Below, in pieces: positions 24,588 through 33,964 of a stretch of 64,000 nt of DNA. Source of the DNA: Pseudogemmobacter hezensis (lineage in GTDB: Bacteria; Pseudomonadota; Alphaproteobacteria; Rhodobacterales; Rhodobacteraceae); contig NZ_JABJXT010000006.1 of the NCBI RefSeq assembly GCF_013155295.1, positions 62,001-126,000 on the forward strand, given 5' to 3'. The notes below the pieces were generated by a model. The model was given only the letters and a program-made list of their open reading frames with translations. It made no database searches and was not told the origin of the DNA. The position numbers and the translations under genes are program-made. Within the stretch, counting starts at the first letter, position 1. The number at the start of each line of letters is the position of its first letter.

Positions 24588-26834
24588 ATGCCCGCCGAAC
24601 GGACAGAAAGCGAAAGCCGCAGGCTCTTGCGTCGCCTGCGTGATGTGCTGGCCATGCCTGGCAAGGGCCAGGATCGGCTGGACCGCATCACCCATCTGAT
24701 CTCCGATTCGATGGCGACCGAGGTTTGTTCGATCTATCTTTTCCGCGATGAGGAAACGCTTGAGCTGTTCGCCACCGAGGGGCTGAAGAAATCCGCCGTT
24801 CACCAGACCCGCATGCGGCTGGGTGAGGGGCTGGTGGGCCGGGTTGCGCGCACGGGCCTGCCGGTCAATACCGCCGATGCGCCCTCGGAAAAAGGGTTCC
24901 GTTTCATGCCGGAAACGGGCGAAGAGATCTTCTCTTCCTTCCTCGGCGTGCCCCTGCAACGGGTGGGTGAGAAATTGGGCGTTCTGGTCGTGCAGTCGAA
25001 AGAGGCGCGGGTTTTCTCTGAGGATGAGCTGGACGCGCTTGAGGTCGTGGCCATGGTGCTGGCCGAAATGACCGAGCTGGGCGCTTTTGCGGGCGATGAT
25101 GGTGGCGGGCGTCCGATCCACCGTCAGGCGCTGATGTTTCGCGCCACCACCGGCCAGGAGGGGGCCGCCGAGGGCCGCGTCTGGCTGCATGAGCCGCGCG
25201 TCGTGGTGACGAACCCCGTTGCCGATGATCCGCTGACCGAGATCGAGCGCATCCGCGATGCGGTCGGCCAGCTGCGCATCTCGATCGACGATCTTCTGGC
25301 CGCCGAACAGCTGGACAAAGAGCAAAAGCAGGTGCTTGAGGCCTATCGCATGTTCGCCCATTCGCGCGGCTGGCTGAAGCGGATGGAAGAAGACATCCAG
25401 CTGGGCCTTTCCGCCGAGGCCGCGGTGGAAAAAGAGCAATCCGCCGCAAGGGCGCGGCTGGAACAGGTGCCCGATGCTTACTTGCGCGAACGCCTGCAGG
25501 ATCTTGATGACCTTTCGAACCGTTTGCTCAGGATCCTGACCGGGCAGGGCGCCGATACCGGGGCGGCGATGCCCGACAATCCGATCCTGATCGCGCGCAA
25601 TATCGGCCCGGCAGAACTGCTGGAATATGGCCGTCGCCTGAAAGGCGTGGTGCTGGAAGAGGGTTCGGTCGGCTCTCATGCCGCGATTGTGGCGCGGGCG
25701 CTGGCGATCCCGCTGGTGATCCATGCCGAACGCATCACCTCTGAAGCGCTGAACGGCGACAATATCCTGGTCGATGGCGATCAGGGCATCGTCCATCTGC
25801 GCCCCGAGGAAACCGTGGCCCGGGCCTTCCGCGACAAGATCGCCATGCAGGCCGAGGCGCAAAAGCGCTATGCCAGCCTGCTGGGCCTGCCCGCGCAGTC
25901 GAAATGCGGCCAGGTGATCGCGCTGCATATGAATGCGGGCCTGATGGCCGATCTGCCCAGCCTTGAGGGCTCTGGCGCCGAGGGCGTCGGCCTTTTCCGC
26001 ACCGAGCTGCAGTTCCTTGTGCGCAACAAGATGCCCAAACGCGCCGAGCTTGCCTCGCTGTACACCCGTGTCATGGAGGCGGCAGGCGGCAGGCGCGTGG
26101 CCTTCCGCACCCTTGATATCGGCTCGGACAAGGTGCTTCCCTATATGAAGCCCAATGACGAGCCGAACCCCGCGATGGGCTGGCGGGCGATCCGGGTTGG
26201 CCTGGATAAGCCGGGCGTTTTGCGCATGCAGATGCAGGCGCTGATCCGCGCGGCTTCGGGGCGGCCCCTGACGGTGATGTTCCCCTTCATCGCCGAATTC
26301 AGCGAGTTCATCGAGGCCCGCGCCCAGGCCCTGCGCGAAATCCACCGCGAGAAATCGCTGGGTCATCCGGTGCCATCCAGCCTGGAAATCGGCGCCATGT
26401 GCGAGACGCCCTCGCTGGCCTATGCGCCAAAGGCCTTTTTTGAGGCGGTCGATTTCATCTCTGTCGGTGGCAATGACCTGAAGCAGTTCTTCTTCGCCGC
26501 CGACCGCGAGAATGAGCGCGTGCGGCGGCGCTATGACACGCTCAATATCAGCTTCCTTGATTTCCTCGGGCAGATCATCGCCCGTTGTGCCGAGACAGAC
26601 ACGCCGCTGTCGTTTTGCGGCGAGGATGCAGGGCGGCCGGTTGAGGCGCTGGCGCTGGCGGCGCTTGGGTTCCGCACGCTTTCCATGCGTCCGGCCTCTA
26701 TCGGCCCGGTGAAGGCGCTGATCCGCAGCGTTGATCTGGGCGAGGTCAGGGCGGTGCTGGACGCGGCCCGCGCCGCAGGTGAGGTAAGCGCACGCCCGCG
26801 GCTGATGGACTGGCTGGCGCATCAAAAGGTCTGA
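24588..26834 (+). CDS. ptsP: Phosphoenolpyruvate--protein phosphotransferase PtsP (EI-Ntr)
   Basis: 748 residues from ATG 24588; GGAGG lies 15 bases upstream. Domain order: GAF sensor (about 15-155, with TEVCSIYLFRDEETLELFATEG), PEP-utiliser N-terminal helical domain, the mobile phosphohistidine domain with EEGSVGSHAAIVARAL (catalytic His near 364), and the PEP-binding TIM barrel containing GVGLFRTELQFL, RTLDIGSDKVLPYM, and the catalytic Cys in SFCGEDAG. It starts the nitrogen PTS cascade (PtsP to NPr to EIIA-Ntr), which controls processes such as potassium and nitrogen regulation. The GAF domain is expected to sense glutamine/2-oxoglutarate. Confidence 0.96.
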   Translation: MPAERTESESRRLLRRLRDVLAMPGKGQDRLDRITHLISDSMATEVCSIYLFRDEETLELFATEGLKKSAVHQTRMRLGEGLVGRVARTGLPVNTADAPSEKGFRFMPETGEEIFSSFLGVPLQRVGEKLGVLVVQSKEARVFSEDELDALEVVAMVLAEMTELGAFAGDDGGGRPIHRQALMFRATTGQEGAAEGRVWLHEPRVVVTNPVADDPLTEIERIRDAVGQLRISIDDLLAAEQLDKEQKQVLEAYRMFAHSRGWLKRMEEDIQLGLSAEAAVEKEQSAARARLEQVPDAYLRERLQDLDDLSNRLLRILTGQGADTGAAMPDNPILIARNIGPAELLEYGRRLKGVVLEEGSVGSHAAIVARALAIPLVIHAERITSEALNGDNILVDGDQGIVHLRPEETVARAFRDKIAMQAEAQKRYASLLGLPAQSKCGQVIALHMNAGLMADLPSLEGSGAEGVGLFRTELQFLVRNKMPKRAELASLYTRVMEAAGGRRVAFRTLDIGSDKVLPYMKPNDEPNPAMGWRAIRVGLDKPGVLRMQMQALIRAASGRPLTVMFPFIAEFSEFIEARAQALREIHREKSLGHPVPSSLEIGAMCETPSLAYAPKAFFEAVDFISVGGNDLKQFFFAADRENERVRRRYDTLNISFLDFLGQIIARCAETDTPLSFCGEDAGRPVEALALAALGFRTLSMRPASIGPVKALIRSVDLGEVRAVLDAARAAGEVSARPRLMDWLAHQKV

Positions 26835-26903
26835 TCGGGCCTTGGGTGCGCCGATTTCCCGAAATGGCGCAGGGGCGGCAGCAAAAGCAAAACGGCGGGC
26901 AGG

Positions 26904-28160
26904 ATGACGGGCAGTTTTATGACAACATCTGCTGAGCGTTTTACGGGCAGCTTCACCCAGCAAGAGCCGATCCCCGAGGCCGGGATCGAGGCCGCCATGG
27001 CGGTTTTGCGCCATGGGCGATTGCACCGCTACAACACGCAGGGCGATGAGATCGCCGAGGCCGCAGCGCTGGAAGAGGAATTCGCCGCCTTTACCGGGGC
27101 GCGGTATTGCCTTGGCGTGGCCTCGGGCGGCTATGCGATGGGCTGTGCGCTCAGGGCGCTGCAGCTGCAGCCGGGCGAGCCGGTTCTGACCAATGCCTTT
27201 ACGCTGGCCCCGGTGCCGGGCGCGATTGCCGCCTGTGGCGGGCGCCCGGTCTTTGTCGAGATTACCGAAGATCTGGTGCTTGATTTCGACGACCTTACCC
27301 GCAAAGCCCAGGACAGCGGGGCGCGGATCCTGCTGTTGTCGCATATGCGCGGCCATAGCTGCGATATGGAGGCGCTGGTGGCGCTTTGTGATCGGCTTGG
27401 CCTTAAGATCATCGAGGATTGCGCCCATACGATGGGGGCTGAATGGAACGGTATTGCCTCGGGGCGGCATGGGGTGATCGCCTGCTACTCGACCCAGACC
27501 TATAAGCATATGAATTCGGGCGAGGGTGGTCTGCTGATCACCGATGATCCGGACCTGGCGGCGCGGATGGTGCTGCTTTCGGGCAGCTATATGCTTTACA
27601 CCCGCCACCGCGCCGCACCCGGGCCTGAGGCTTATCAGGATATCCGCCTTGATGTGCCCAATGTCTCGGGGCGGATGGACAATCTGCGGGCCGCGATCCT
27701 GCGCCCCCAGGTCGCGCTGCTGGCAGAGCGCCGCGCCCGCTGGACCACGCTTTATCACGCGATGGAGGCGGGGCTGGCAGAGACGCCCGGCCTGCGCCTG
27801 ATCCCGCGCCCCCTGGTCGAGCGTCATGTGGGGTCTTCATTCCAGTTCGCGCTGCCCGATTGGGAAGAGGCGCGGATTGCCATGCTGCTGTCCAGGGCTG
27901 TTGCGCGGGGCGTCGAGCTGAAGTGGTTCGGGGTGAAAGACCCGGTCGCTTTCACCTCGCGCTATCCACATTGGCGCTATGCGGGGGGGCAGAGCTGCCC
28001 GAACACCGACCGGATCCTTGCCGGGCTGATCGACATGCGGCTGCCGCTGACCTTCTCGCCCGCCGATGTGGCGCTGATTGCCCGCATCATCCGCGAAGAG
28101 GTGCTGATTACCGCCCAGGCGGAGATCAGCGGCGATGTCGCTGCGCCCGAAATCGACTGA
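26904..28160 (+). CDS. DegT/DnrJ/EryC1/StrS family aminotransferase
   Basis: 418 residues from ATG 26904; ATG 26919 is an alternative. PLP-dependent fold type I enzyme of the sugar-aminotransferase group. Visible are GARYCLGVASGGYAMGCALRAL near the cofactor phosphate site, IIEDCAHTMGAEWNG with the Asp-His pair, and the catalytic lysine in STQTYKHMNSGEGGLL near residue 203. Members make amino-sugars for surface polysaccharides or antibiotics, but no sugar genes are adjacent, so the substrate is unknown. It follows ptsP after 69 bp and may share its transcript. Confidence 0.88.
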   Translation: MTGSFMTTSAERFTGSFTQQEPIPEAGIEAAMAVLRHGRLHRYNTQGDEIAEAAALEEEFAAFTGARYCLGVASGGYAMGCALRALQLQPGEPVLTNAFTLAPVPGAIAACGGRPVFVEITEDLVLDFDDLTRKAQDSGARILLLSHMRGHSCDMEALVALCDRLGLKIIEDCAHTMGAEWNGIASGRHGVIACYSTQTYKHMNSGEGGLLITDDPDLAARMVLLSGSYMLYTRHRAAPGPEAYQDIRLDVPNVSGRMDNLRAAILRPQVALLAERRARWTTLYHAMEAGLAETPGLRLIPRPLVERHVGSSFQFALPDWEEARIAMLLSRAVARGVELKWFGVKDPVAFTSRYPHWRYAGGQSCPNTDRILAGLIDMRLPLTFSPADVALIARIIREEVLITAQAEISGDVAAPEID

Positions 28161-29195
28161 GGCCGATTGACTTAGACTGATCGGCCGTTCCCGGGCCCAA
28201 ATGAAACCGGTCGGCTAAGGCGGCAGGCGGCCTGTCGCGGCCCCCCGCTGCTTGCGTTGCGATAGCGGTCAGCGCGGATTGAGGCGTTCGTGGTCAGGCA
28301 GGTCAGTCATCTGCTGTATCAGCTGGCCGGCAAAGGCAGGCGGCATTGGCCATCAGAAGCAAAGAAGGCCTGTGCGGCTGAGGCTCTGGGACATCAGCTG
28401 ATGCGCGGGCAAGGCAGGGCGCTCGTAATCAAATTCCTGCGGGAGGTTACGCCTGCCGGGCAGCGCGAAGTGACAGGCGAAAACCGGGGTGAACCCGACG
28501 CTGCAAAAGCCGGTGCCCGGGGCAGGTGAGAGGCTCGCCACGGGAAAACATACCAGGCCCGGAAGCCGCGCTCTGCTCAGGTGCTGCCCGGGCAATGACC
28601 GTGCCGCGCGCGGGGGGCAACCGGGCGCCACCGGGTGGATCAGCGGGGGGATCAACGGATAGATCACCGGGGCGATCACGGGGGTATCAATCGGGCGGCA
28701 GGCCGGCCCGCAGGCCGACCCGCAGACCTGCCCGCCGACCTGCCCGCACACCGCCTTCAGGCCCCCCTCAGACCAGGCCGCAGCATGGCCGCAGCATGGC
28801 CGATGATGGGGCAGGGCGGCATGTAACGCCGCTGATCTGAACCGCTGTCCGTTCAGGACGAAACAGAATTGCGGTCAGGGTCAGGAATGCTGCTGCAATA
28901 ATTTCCTACTGTTTTTCATGGTAATACAGGGGGGTCGCTGCTTTTGTGATTCCTTTGCCTGCGGCTTTCTGTCGCTGGGGCGGCGAGGGGTGCCGCAATG
29001 CAGCACCGACACAGATTTTTTTTGTATGCAATCGTATGCGATGCAGCAAAACAAGGGCTTTGCCGGGGGTATTGGCCGGGAAAAGCCCTCTGCCTCAGTT
29101 GACCCGGCGCGGGGGCAAGGGTAAAGCGAACCAATGAGTGCAAGTGGGCCGAAAAAGGGTTCACGGCTCGCTGACGCCAGCTGAAGGAGCATCTC
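28161..29195. other. Gene-free region upstream of the nuo operon
   Basis: About 1 kb between the aminotransferase and nuoA. Small open frames exist (for example 28290-28529) but have no ribosome site or family signal. It holds two 12-bp-period tandem arrays (28637-28757), an 11-bp repeat pair (GCAGCATGGCC, about 28780-28801), and nearer nuoA an AT-rich stretch at 29014-29030 that is the best candidate promoter region. A hairpin at 29054-29089 (AGGGCTTT/AAAGCCCT) could lie in the nuo leader. I found no RNA family or riboswitch I could support. Confidence 0.5.
28637..28757. repeat. Two abutting 12-bp-period tandem arrays
   Basis: Five units like GGATCAACGGGG occupy 28637-28696 and five units like GCAGGCCGACCC occupy 28698-28757. 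Units diverge from each other but keep the 12-nt period across about 120 bp. Confidence 0.75.
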
Positions 29196-29561
29196 GTGGA
29201 CGCGCTTCTCCGAGAGTATCTTCCGATTGTCATTCTGCTTGTGATCGTGACGGGGCTTGGCCTTGTTCTGATCCTTGCTGCAGCGGTAATCGCAATACGC
29301 AATCCGGACCCCGAAAAGGTCTCGGCCTATGAATGCGGGTTCAACGCATTCGATGACGCCAGGATGAAATTCGATGTCCGGTTCTATCTGGTCTCGATCC
29401 TCTTCATCATCTTCGATCTTGAGGTCGCATTCCTCTTCCCTTGGGCGCTTGCGTTCAGCGAGATCTCGATGACCGCCTTCTGGTCGATGATGGTTTTCCT
29501 TGGCGTGCTGACCATCGGCTTCGCCTATGAATGGAAGAAGGGAGCTCTCGAATGGGAGTGA
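29196..29561 (+). CDS. nuoA: NADH-quinone oxidoreductase subunit A
   Basis: 121 residues from GTG 29196, with GAAGGAG eight bases upstream. NuoA (Nqo7) is a three-helix membrane subunit of proton-pumping complex I near the quinone site. The signature [43 protein letters not shown] contains the loop cysteine that becomes exposed in the deactive form of mitochondrial ND3. It is the first gene of a continuous plus-strand nuoA-N operon, and its stop lies within the start of nuoB. Confidence 0.97.
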   Translation: MDALLREYLPIVILLVIVTGLGLVLILAAAVIAIRNPDPEKVSAYECGFNAFDDARMKFDVRFYLVSILFIIFDLEVAFLFPWALAFSEISMTAFWSMMVFLGVLTIGFAYEWKKGALEWE

Positions 29562-30100
29562 TGCCGGGAAAAGTGCAGACGGGAGCCAATACCGTGGGCC
29601 TGGACCGCGACGGCGATGTCGCGGCCTTCTCGCGTGATCTGCAGGACAAAGGCTTCCTGCTGACCTCGACCGAGGATGTGATCAACTGGGCCCGTATCGG
29701 GTCCTTGCACTGGATGACCTTTGGTCTGGCCTGCTGCGCGGTCGAGATGATCCAGATGTCGATGCCGCATTACGATGTGGAACGTTTCGGCATGGCGCCC
29801 CGCGCCTCGCCCCGCCAGTCGGATCTGATGATCGTCGCGGGCACGCTGACCAATAAAATGGCCCCCGCCCTGCGCAAGGTCTATGACCAGATGCCAGAGC
29901 CGCGCTATGTTGTCTCGATGGGCAGCTGCGCGAATGGCGGCGGTTACTATCACTACAGCTATTCGGTGGTGCGCGGCTGTGACCGTGTGGTGCCGGTGGA
30001 TGTCTATGTTCCGGGCTGCCCGCCCACGGCTGAGGCGCTGCTTTACGGGCTCTTGCAGCTCCAGCGCAAGATCCGCCGCACTGGCACCCTGGTGAGGTAA
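29552..30100 (+). CDS. nuoB: NADH-quinone oxidoreductase subunit B
   Basis: 182 residues from ATG 29552, overlapping nuoA; ATG 29561 in a TGATG overlap is an alternative. NuoB (PSST) carries the terminal 4Fe-4S cluster N2 that reduces quinone. Its ligands are the adjacent cysteines of [12 protein letters not shown], the Cys of [12 protein letters not shown], and that of [14 protein letters not shown]. It faces the cytoplasm at the membrane interface, next to nuoD. Spacing to nuoC is 5 bp. Confidence 0.97.
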   Translation: MGVMPGKVQTGANTVGLDRDGDVAAFSRDLQDKGFLLTSTEDVINWARIGSLHWMTFGLACCAVEMIQMSMPHYDVERFGMAPRASPRQSDLMIVAGTLTNKMAPALRKVYDQMPEPRYVVSMGSCANGGGYYHYSYSVVRGCDRVVPVDVYVPGCPPTAEALLYGLLQLQRKIRRTGTLVR

Positions 30101-30105
30101 GCGCG

Positions 30106-30711
30106 ATGTCGGAAGCTTTGCAAGAACTCGGAGCCACCATCGCCCTGCGTCAGCCCGATGCGGTGCTCTCGCATGCGGTGGCCTTTGGCGAGCTGACGCT
30201 GACCGTCACGCCCGCGCATCTGCTGGCGCTGATGGAATATCTGCGTGATGATGCCAGCTGTCGGTTCTCGACGCTGATCGACATCACGGCGGTTGACCAT
30301 CCCGAGCGTCCGGCCCGCTTCGATGTCGTTTACCACCTGCTTTCGATGTATCGCAATCAGCGCATCCGGGTGAAGGTTGCGGTGCGCGATGAGGAAATGG
30401 TGCCCTCGCTGACCAGCCTGCACCCCGGTGCAAACTGGTATGAGCGCGAGACCTTCGATATGTTCGGGATCATCTTCTCGGGCCACCCTGATCTGCGCCG
30501 CATCCTGACCGATTACGGCTTCCGCGGCCATCCGCTGCGCAAAGACTTCCCCACCACCGGCTATGTCGAGCTGCGCTATGACGAGGTGCAGAAGCGCACC
30601 GTCTATGAGCCTGTGAAACTGGTGCAGGAATACCGGCAGTTCGATTTCATGTCCCCCTGGGAGGGCGCGGAATATATTCTGCCCGGTGATCAGAAAGCGG
30701 AGGCCAAATGA
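30106..30711 (+). CDS. nuoC: NADH-quinone oxidoreductase subunit C
   Basis: 201 residues; separate from NuoD, as usual outside enterobacteria. This peripheral-arm 30-kDa subunit has no cofactor. The family signature is the C-terminal [37 protein letters not shown]. The C-terminal region, with [24 protein letters not shown], packs on NuoD. The nuoD ATG overlaps its stop (ATGATG), so translation of the two is coupled. Confidence 0.97.
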   Translation: MSEALQELGATIALRQPDAVLSHAVAFGELTLTVTPAHLLALMEYLRDDASCRFSTLIDITAVDHPERPARFDVVYHLLSMYRNQRIRVKVAVRDEEMVPSLTSLHPGANWYERETFDMFGIIFSGHPDLRRILTDYGFRGHPLRKDFPTTGYVELRYDEVQKRTVYEPVKLVQEYRQFDFMSPWEGAEYILPGDQKAEAK

Positions 30712-31964
30712 TGGACGGCTCGCAAAATCAGGACATGCGCCGCAATCATTACGATGATGGCTCTGTCGATCTGGAAACTTCAGAGCAGCGTATCCGCAAT
30801 TTCAACATCAACTTCGGCCCGCAGCACCCTGCGGCCCACGGCGTGCTGCGTCTGGTGCTGGAGCTGGATGGCGAGATCGTCGAACGCGCCGATCCGCATA
30901 TCGGCCTTTTGCATCGCGGCACCGAAAAGCTGATGGAAAGCAGGACCTTCCTGCAGAACCTGCCCTATTTCGACCGCCTCGACTATGTGGCGCCGATGAA
31001 CCAGGAACATGCCTGGTGTCTGGCGATTGAAAAGCTGACCGGCACCGTGGTGCCGCGTCGTGGCCAGCTGATCCGGGTGCTTTACTCGGAAATCGGCCGG
31101 ATCCTGAACCACCTGATGAACGTGACCACGGGGGCGCTGGATATCGGGGCGCTGACGCCGCCACTCTGGGGCTTCACCGCCCGCGAAGAGTTGATGCAGT
31201 TCTATGAGCGCGCCTGCGGCGCCCGTCTGCACGCCGCCTATTTCCGCCCCGGTGGCGTCCATCAGGATCTGCCGCCGCAGCTGATCGACGATATCGAGGC
31301 CTGGACCGAGACCTTCCCGAAACTGATCGACGACATCGACGGGCTGATCACGGAAAACCGGATCTTCAAACAGCGCACCGTTGATATTGCGCCGGTCACC
31401 CAGCAGGATGCGCTGGAGTGGGGGTTCTCGGGTGTGATGGTGCGGGCCTCGGGCATGGCCTGGGATCTGCGTCGTGCGCAACCCTATGAATGCTATGACG
31501 AATTCGACTTCCAGGTGCCGATTGGCAAGAATGGCGACTGCTATGATCGCTATCTGTGCCGCATGCTGGAGATGCGCGAATCCGTCAAGATTATCCGTCA
31601 GGCGATCACCAAACTGCGTGAGCCCGCCGCCCGGACCGACGTTCTGGCGCGTGGCAAGCTGACGCCGCCGAAACGCGGTGAGATGAAGACCTCGATGGAG
31701 GCTCTGATCCACCATTTCAAACTTTACACCGAAGGCTTCCACGTGCCTGCGGGCGAGGTTTATGCCGCCGTTGAGGCTCCCAAGGGCGAGTTTGGCGTCT
31801 ATCTGGTGGCTGACGGCACCAACAAACCCTATCGCGCCAAGATCCGCGCGCCGGGCTATGCCCATCTGCAGGCGATGGATTACCTGGGCAAAGGCCACCA
31901 GCTGGCCGATATCTCGGCGATCATCGCAACGATGGACATCGTTTTTGGTGAGGTGGACCGATGA
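30708..31964 (+). CDS. nuoD: NADH-quinone oxidoreductase subunit D
   Basis: 418 residues; ATG 30711 could also serve. The 49-kDa subunit forms the quinone-binding cavity with Nuo[16 protein letters not shown] near residue 37 contains the His that contacts the quinone head group; [31 protein letters not shown] and the C-terminal [28 protein letters not shown] are hallmarks shared with NiFe-hydrogenase large subunits. Its stop overlaps the start of the following small exported protein (ATGA). Confidence 0.97.
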   Translation: MMDGSQNQDMRRNHYDDGSVDLETSEQRIRNFNINFGPQHPAAHGVLRLVLELDGEIVERADPHIGLLHRGTEKLMESRTFLQNLPYFDRLDYVAPMNQEHAWCLAIEKLTGTVVPRRGQLIRVLYSEIGRILNHLMNVTTGALDIGALTPPLWGFTAREELMQFYERACGARLHAAYFRPGGVHQDLPPQLIDDIEAWTETFPKLIDDIDGLITENRIFKQRTVDIAPVTQQDALEWGFSGVMVRASGMAWDLRRAQPYECYDEFDFQVPIGKNGDCYDRYLCRMLEMRESVKIIRQAITKLREPAARTDVLARGKLTPPKRGEMKTSMEALIHHFKLYTEGFHVPAGEVYAAVEAPKGEFGVYLVADGTNKPYRAKIRAPGYAHLQAMDYLGKGHQLADISAIIATMDIVFGEVDR

Positions 31965-32239
31965 GCCGCTTTCTTCCCGCGCTGGCGCTGGCGGCCCTGA
32001 TGCCGCTGCAGGCCGCCGCCCAATCGGCAGACCTGGGCGAACATACCAAAGGCCTTGCCGCCGCAATCGCGGCTGAGGGCTGCACCCTGACCAAGGCCAA
32101 TACCGATGCGGTTCAGGCCCATCTGTCGCAGGACATGACCGATCAGGACGTCATGGCCGGCACGGTCGAGCTGATCACCGGCGGTTATCTGGTCCAGGAA
32201 GCGCCCGAGTCCTTCCGTCTGAAAGGATTGGGCTGCTGA
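31961..32239 (+). CDS. Small exported protein within the nuo operon, copy 1
   Basis: 92 residues. A Sec signal peptide ([25 protein letters not shown]) predicts periplasmic location. The mature ~70 residues hold two cysteines, one in AAEGCTLTK and one at the very C-terminus, and a helix-strand pattern ([29 protein letters not shown]). The next gene encodes a similar protein: both have an AIxAxGC motif, a segment ending in GxLV-E and a terminal Cys. It starts in an ATGA overlap with nuoD and ends in a TGATG overlap with its neighbour. Function unknown; a role in complex I assembly or periplasmic quality control is only suggested by position. Confidence 0.75.
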   Translation: MSRFLPALALAALMPLQAAAQSADLGEHTKGLAAAIAAEGCTLTKANTDAVQAHLSQDMTDQDVMAGTVELITGGYLVQEAPESFRLKGLGC

Positions 32240-32526
32240 TGCGCTGGCACCTCTCACTTTCCCTGGCGATTGCTGCCATCGCAGCGCCCGCTCTGGCTGA
32301 CAAAAGCGCGGTTCCGCCGGGAACCGACTGGAAGGCGCTGCTGGTCGGGGCCATCGAGGCCAATGGCTGCAAAATGACCGAGGATGAGGCCGAGGTAAAA
32401 CTGCCGCCGCTGGGCTTTGGCTATGACTGGACGGTCTTTGTCCTGCAGGACCTGGTGGCCGAGGGCAAGCTGGTCCTCGAAGAGGAAACCCAGACCGTGA
32501 TCGCCAAAACGGAGGCCTGCAGCTGA
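32239..32526 (+). CDS. Small exported protein within the nuo operon, copy 2
   Basis: 95 residues with a signal peptide ([25 protein letters not shown]). The mature part parallels the preceding protein: AIEANGCKMTEDEAEVK versus [18 protein letters not shown], then VLQDLVAEGKLVLEEE versus [16 protein letters not shown], and a near-terminal Cys in both. The pair probably arose by tandem duplication. The two cysteines could form a disulfide. It is followed by about 100 bp without a gene before nuoE. Confidence 0.75.
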   Translation: MRWHLSLSLAIAAIAAPALADKSAVPPGTDWKALLVGAIEANGCKMTEDEAEVKLPPLGFGYDWTVFVLQDLVAEGKLVLEEETQTVIAKTEACS

Positions 32527-32625
32527 TGCCAGCCCTCTGCCACACCCGTTTTTCCCTGATGAAACAGCCGTCTCTGATGGCGGCTTTCACCGGGGCCGAT
32601 ATCTCCGCCGCAGGGAAATTCTGAC

Positions 32626-33720
32626 ATGCTGCGCCGTCTCTATCACGAGCAACCCGCGAGTTTCGCCTTCACCCCCGCCAATCTGGAATGGGCGAAGGGC
32701 CAGATCACCAAATATCCCGAGGGCCGTCAGGCCTCGGCGGTGATCCCGCTTTTGTGGCGGGCGCAGGAACAGGAAGGCTGGCTGTCCAAGCCCGCGATTG
32801 AATATGTGGCCTCGATGCTGGGCATGGCGAATATCCGCGTGCTGGAAGTGGCGACTTTCTACTTCATGTTCCAGCTGCAGCCGGTGGGCTCGGTGGCGAA
32901 TATCCAGATCTGCGGCACCACGTCCTGCATGATCTGCGGGGCCGAGGATCTGGTTTCGGTCTGCAAAGAGCTGATCGCGCCGACCCCGCACACGGTTTCT
33001 GCGGATGGCAAATTCAGCTGGGAAGAGGTCGAATGCCTTGGCGCCTGCGCCAATGCGCCGATGGCCCAGATCGGCAAGGATTACTATGAGGATCTGACGC
33101 CTGCGGTGCTGCGCGGGCTGATCGCGCGCTTCCGCGAGGGTGAGGTGCCGCAGCCCGGCTCGCAAAACGGGCGCTATTCCTCCGAGCCGCTGAACAATCT
33201 GACCTCGCTGAAAGACCATCAGGGCACAGGCGCGAAATACAACGGCTCGGTGCAGCGGGCGCTTGATATCGGCGAGACGGTCAAGCGGATCGACGGCACC
33301 GAAGTGCCTCTGAACCTGTCCTGGCTGCGCAATCGCGGCGCGGCGGCCCCGGTTGCGGAAGCAGCGCCCGCAAAGGCTGCGGCAGCGGATGCCGCCCCGT
33401 CAGTCGCTCCGGCAACAGCCACTCCGGCAACCGTCGGCCGCAAGCCTGAGGGCCTGGCAGAGGCACGTGACGGCAAGGCCGACAACCTCAAAGAGATCGA
33501 GGGCATCGGCCCGGCGATGGAAAAGCTGTGCCATGAGCTGGGCTTCTTCCATTACGACCAGATTGCTGCCTGGAGCGAAGAGGAAATCGCCTGGGTGGAT
33601 GAGAACCTGAAAGGGTTCAAAGGCCGCGTGACCCGCGACAAATGGGTGGCGCAGGCGAAACTGATTGTGGCTGAAGGGCTGGAGGCATTCCGCATCCGGG
33701 CCAAAACCAACGACTACTGA
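32626..33720 (+). CDS. nuoE: NADH-quinone oxidoreductase subunit E with C-terminal extension
   Basis: 364 residues, far longer than the minimal 165-240 of the family. The first ~215 residues are the thioredoxin-like 24-kDa subunit binding 2Fe-2S cluster N1a through [10 protein letters not shown] and the cysteines in [11 protein letters not shown] low-complexity Ala/Pro linker (about 240-270) leads to a C-terminal domain of about 85 residues: [31 protein letters not shown] followed by [25 protein letters not shown]. This has a helix-hairpin-helix look ([11 protein letters not shown]). Similar extensions are known in Rhodobacterales NuoE; their role is not established. Confidence 0.95.
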   Translation: MLRRLYHEQPASFAFTPANLEWAKGQITKYPEGRQASAVIPLLWRAQEQEGWLSKPAIEYVASMLGMANIRVLEVATFYFMFQLQPVGSVANIQICGTTSCMICGAEDLVSVCKELIAPTPHTVSADGKFSWEEVECLGACANAPMAQIGKDYYEDLTPAVLRGLIARFREGEVPQPGSQNGRYSSEPLNNLTSLKDHQGTGAKYNGSVQRALDIGETVKRIDGTEVPLNLSWLRNRGAAAPVAEAAPAKAAAADAAPSVAPATATPATVGRKPEGLAEARDGKADNLKEIEGIGPAMEKLCHELGFFHYDQIAAWSEEEIAWVDENLKGFKGRVTRDKWVAQAKLIVAEGLEAFRIRAKTNDY

Positions 33721-33730
33721 GGACAGGTGA

Positions 33731-33952
33731 ATGCCGGGACCATCTGCCAGTGACCTTCAGCGCGGACGCCAGGTGCGTCTGGTGGCTGTTGTCATCGCGG
33801 CGACGATGATCCTGTGGATGGGCGGGCAATGGCTTGGCGGTCAACTGGGGCTGGAGGCGCGGTTTGCCTTCCTTCTCGACCTCGCCGCGATTGCCGGTTT
33901 CATCTGGGCGCTTGCCGTGACGTATCAGATCTGGCGCAAGAGCCGGGCGTAA
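33731..33952 (+). CDS. Small membrane protein, DUF5337-like
   Basis: 73 residues with two transmembrane helices (VRLVAVVIAATMILWMGGQWLGG and FAFLLDLAAIAGFIWALAVTYQIW) and a short basic tail (RKSRA). Proteins of this kind, grouped as DUF5337, occur in the nuo clusters of Rhodobacteraceae. It lies 10 bp after nuoE and 12 bp before nuoF, so it is an integral member of the operon. It may be a supernumerary complex I subunit or an assembly factor; this is inference. Confidence 0.8.
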   Translation: MPGPSASDLQRGRQVRLVAVVIAATMILWMGGQWLGGQLGLEARFAFLLDLAAIAGFIWALAVTYQIWRKSRA

Positions 33953-33964
33953 GGAGAGCAAGAG

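Noticed and set aside
24438-27827. Uninterrupted minus-strand open frame of about 1,129 codons opposite ptsP and the aminotransferase
   Set aside because: It is the antisense shadow of two well-supported genes in high-G+C DNA. Its translation is rich in Arg, His, Gln and Ala with no domain or start signal.
28290-28529. 79-residue open frame upstream of nuoA
   Set aside because: GTG start without a ribosome site, no hydrophobic, domain or repeat signal, and it lies in non-coding-looking sequence.
28425-28600. Possible cobalamin or other riboswitch, or RNase P RNA, in the gene-free region
   Set aside because: Some GGTG and CCCGG stretches looked suggestive, but the B12-box and conserved core motifs and the RNase P core are not present on either strand.
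28637-28757. CRISPR-like array
   Set aside because: Units are 12 bp with no spacers and no cas genes nearby; simple tandem repeats explain it.
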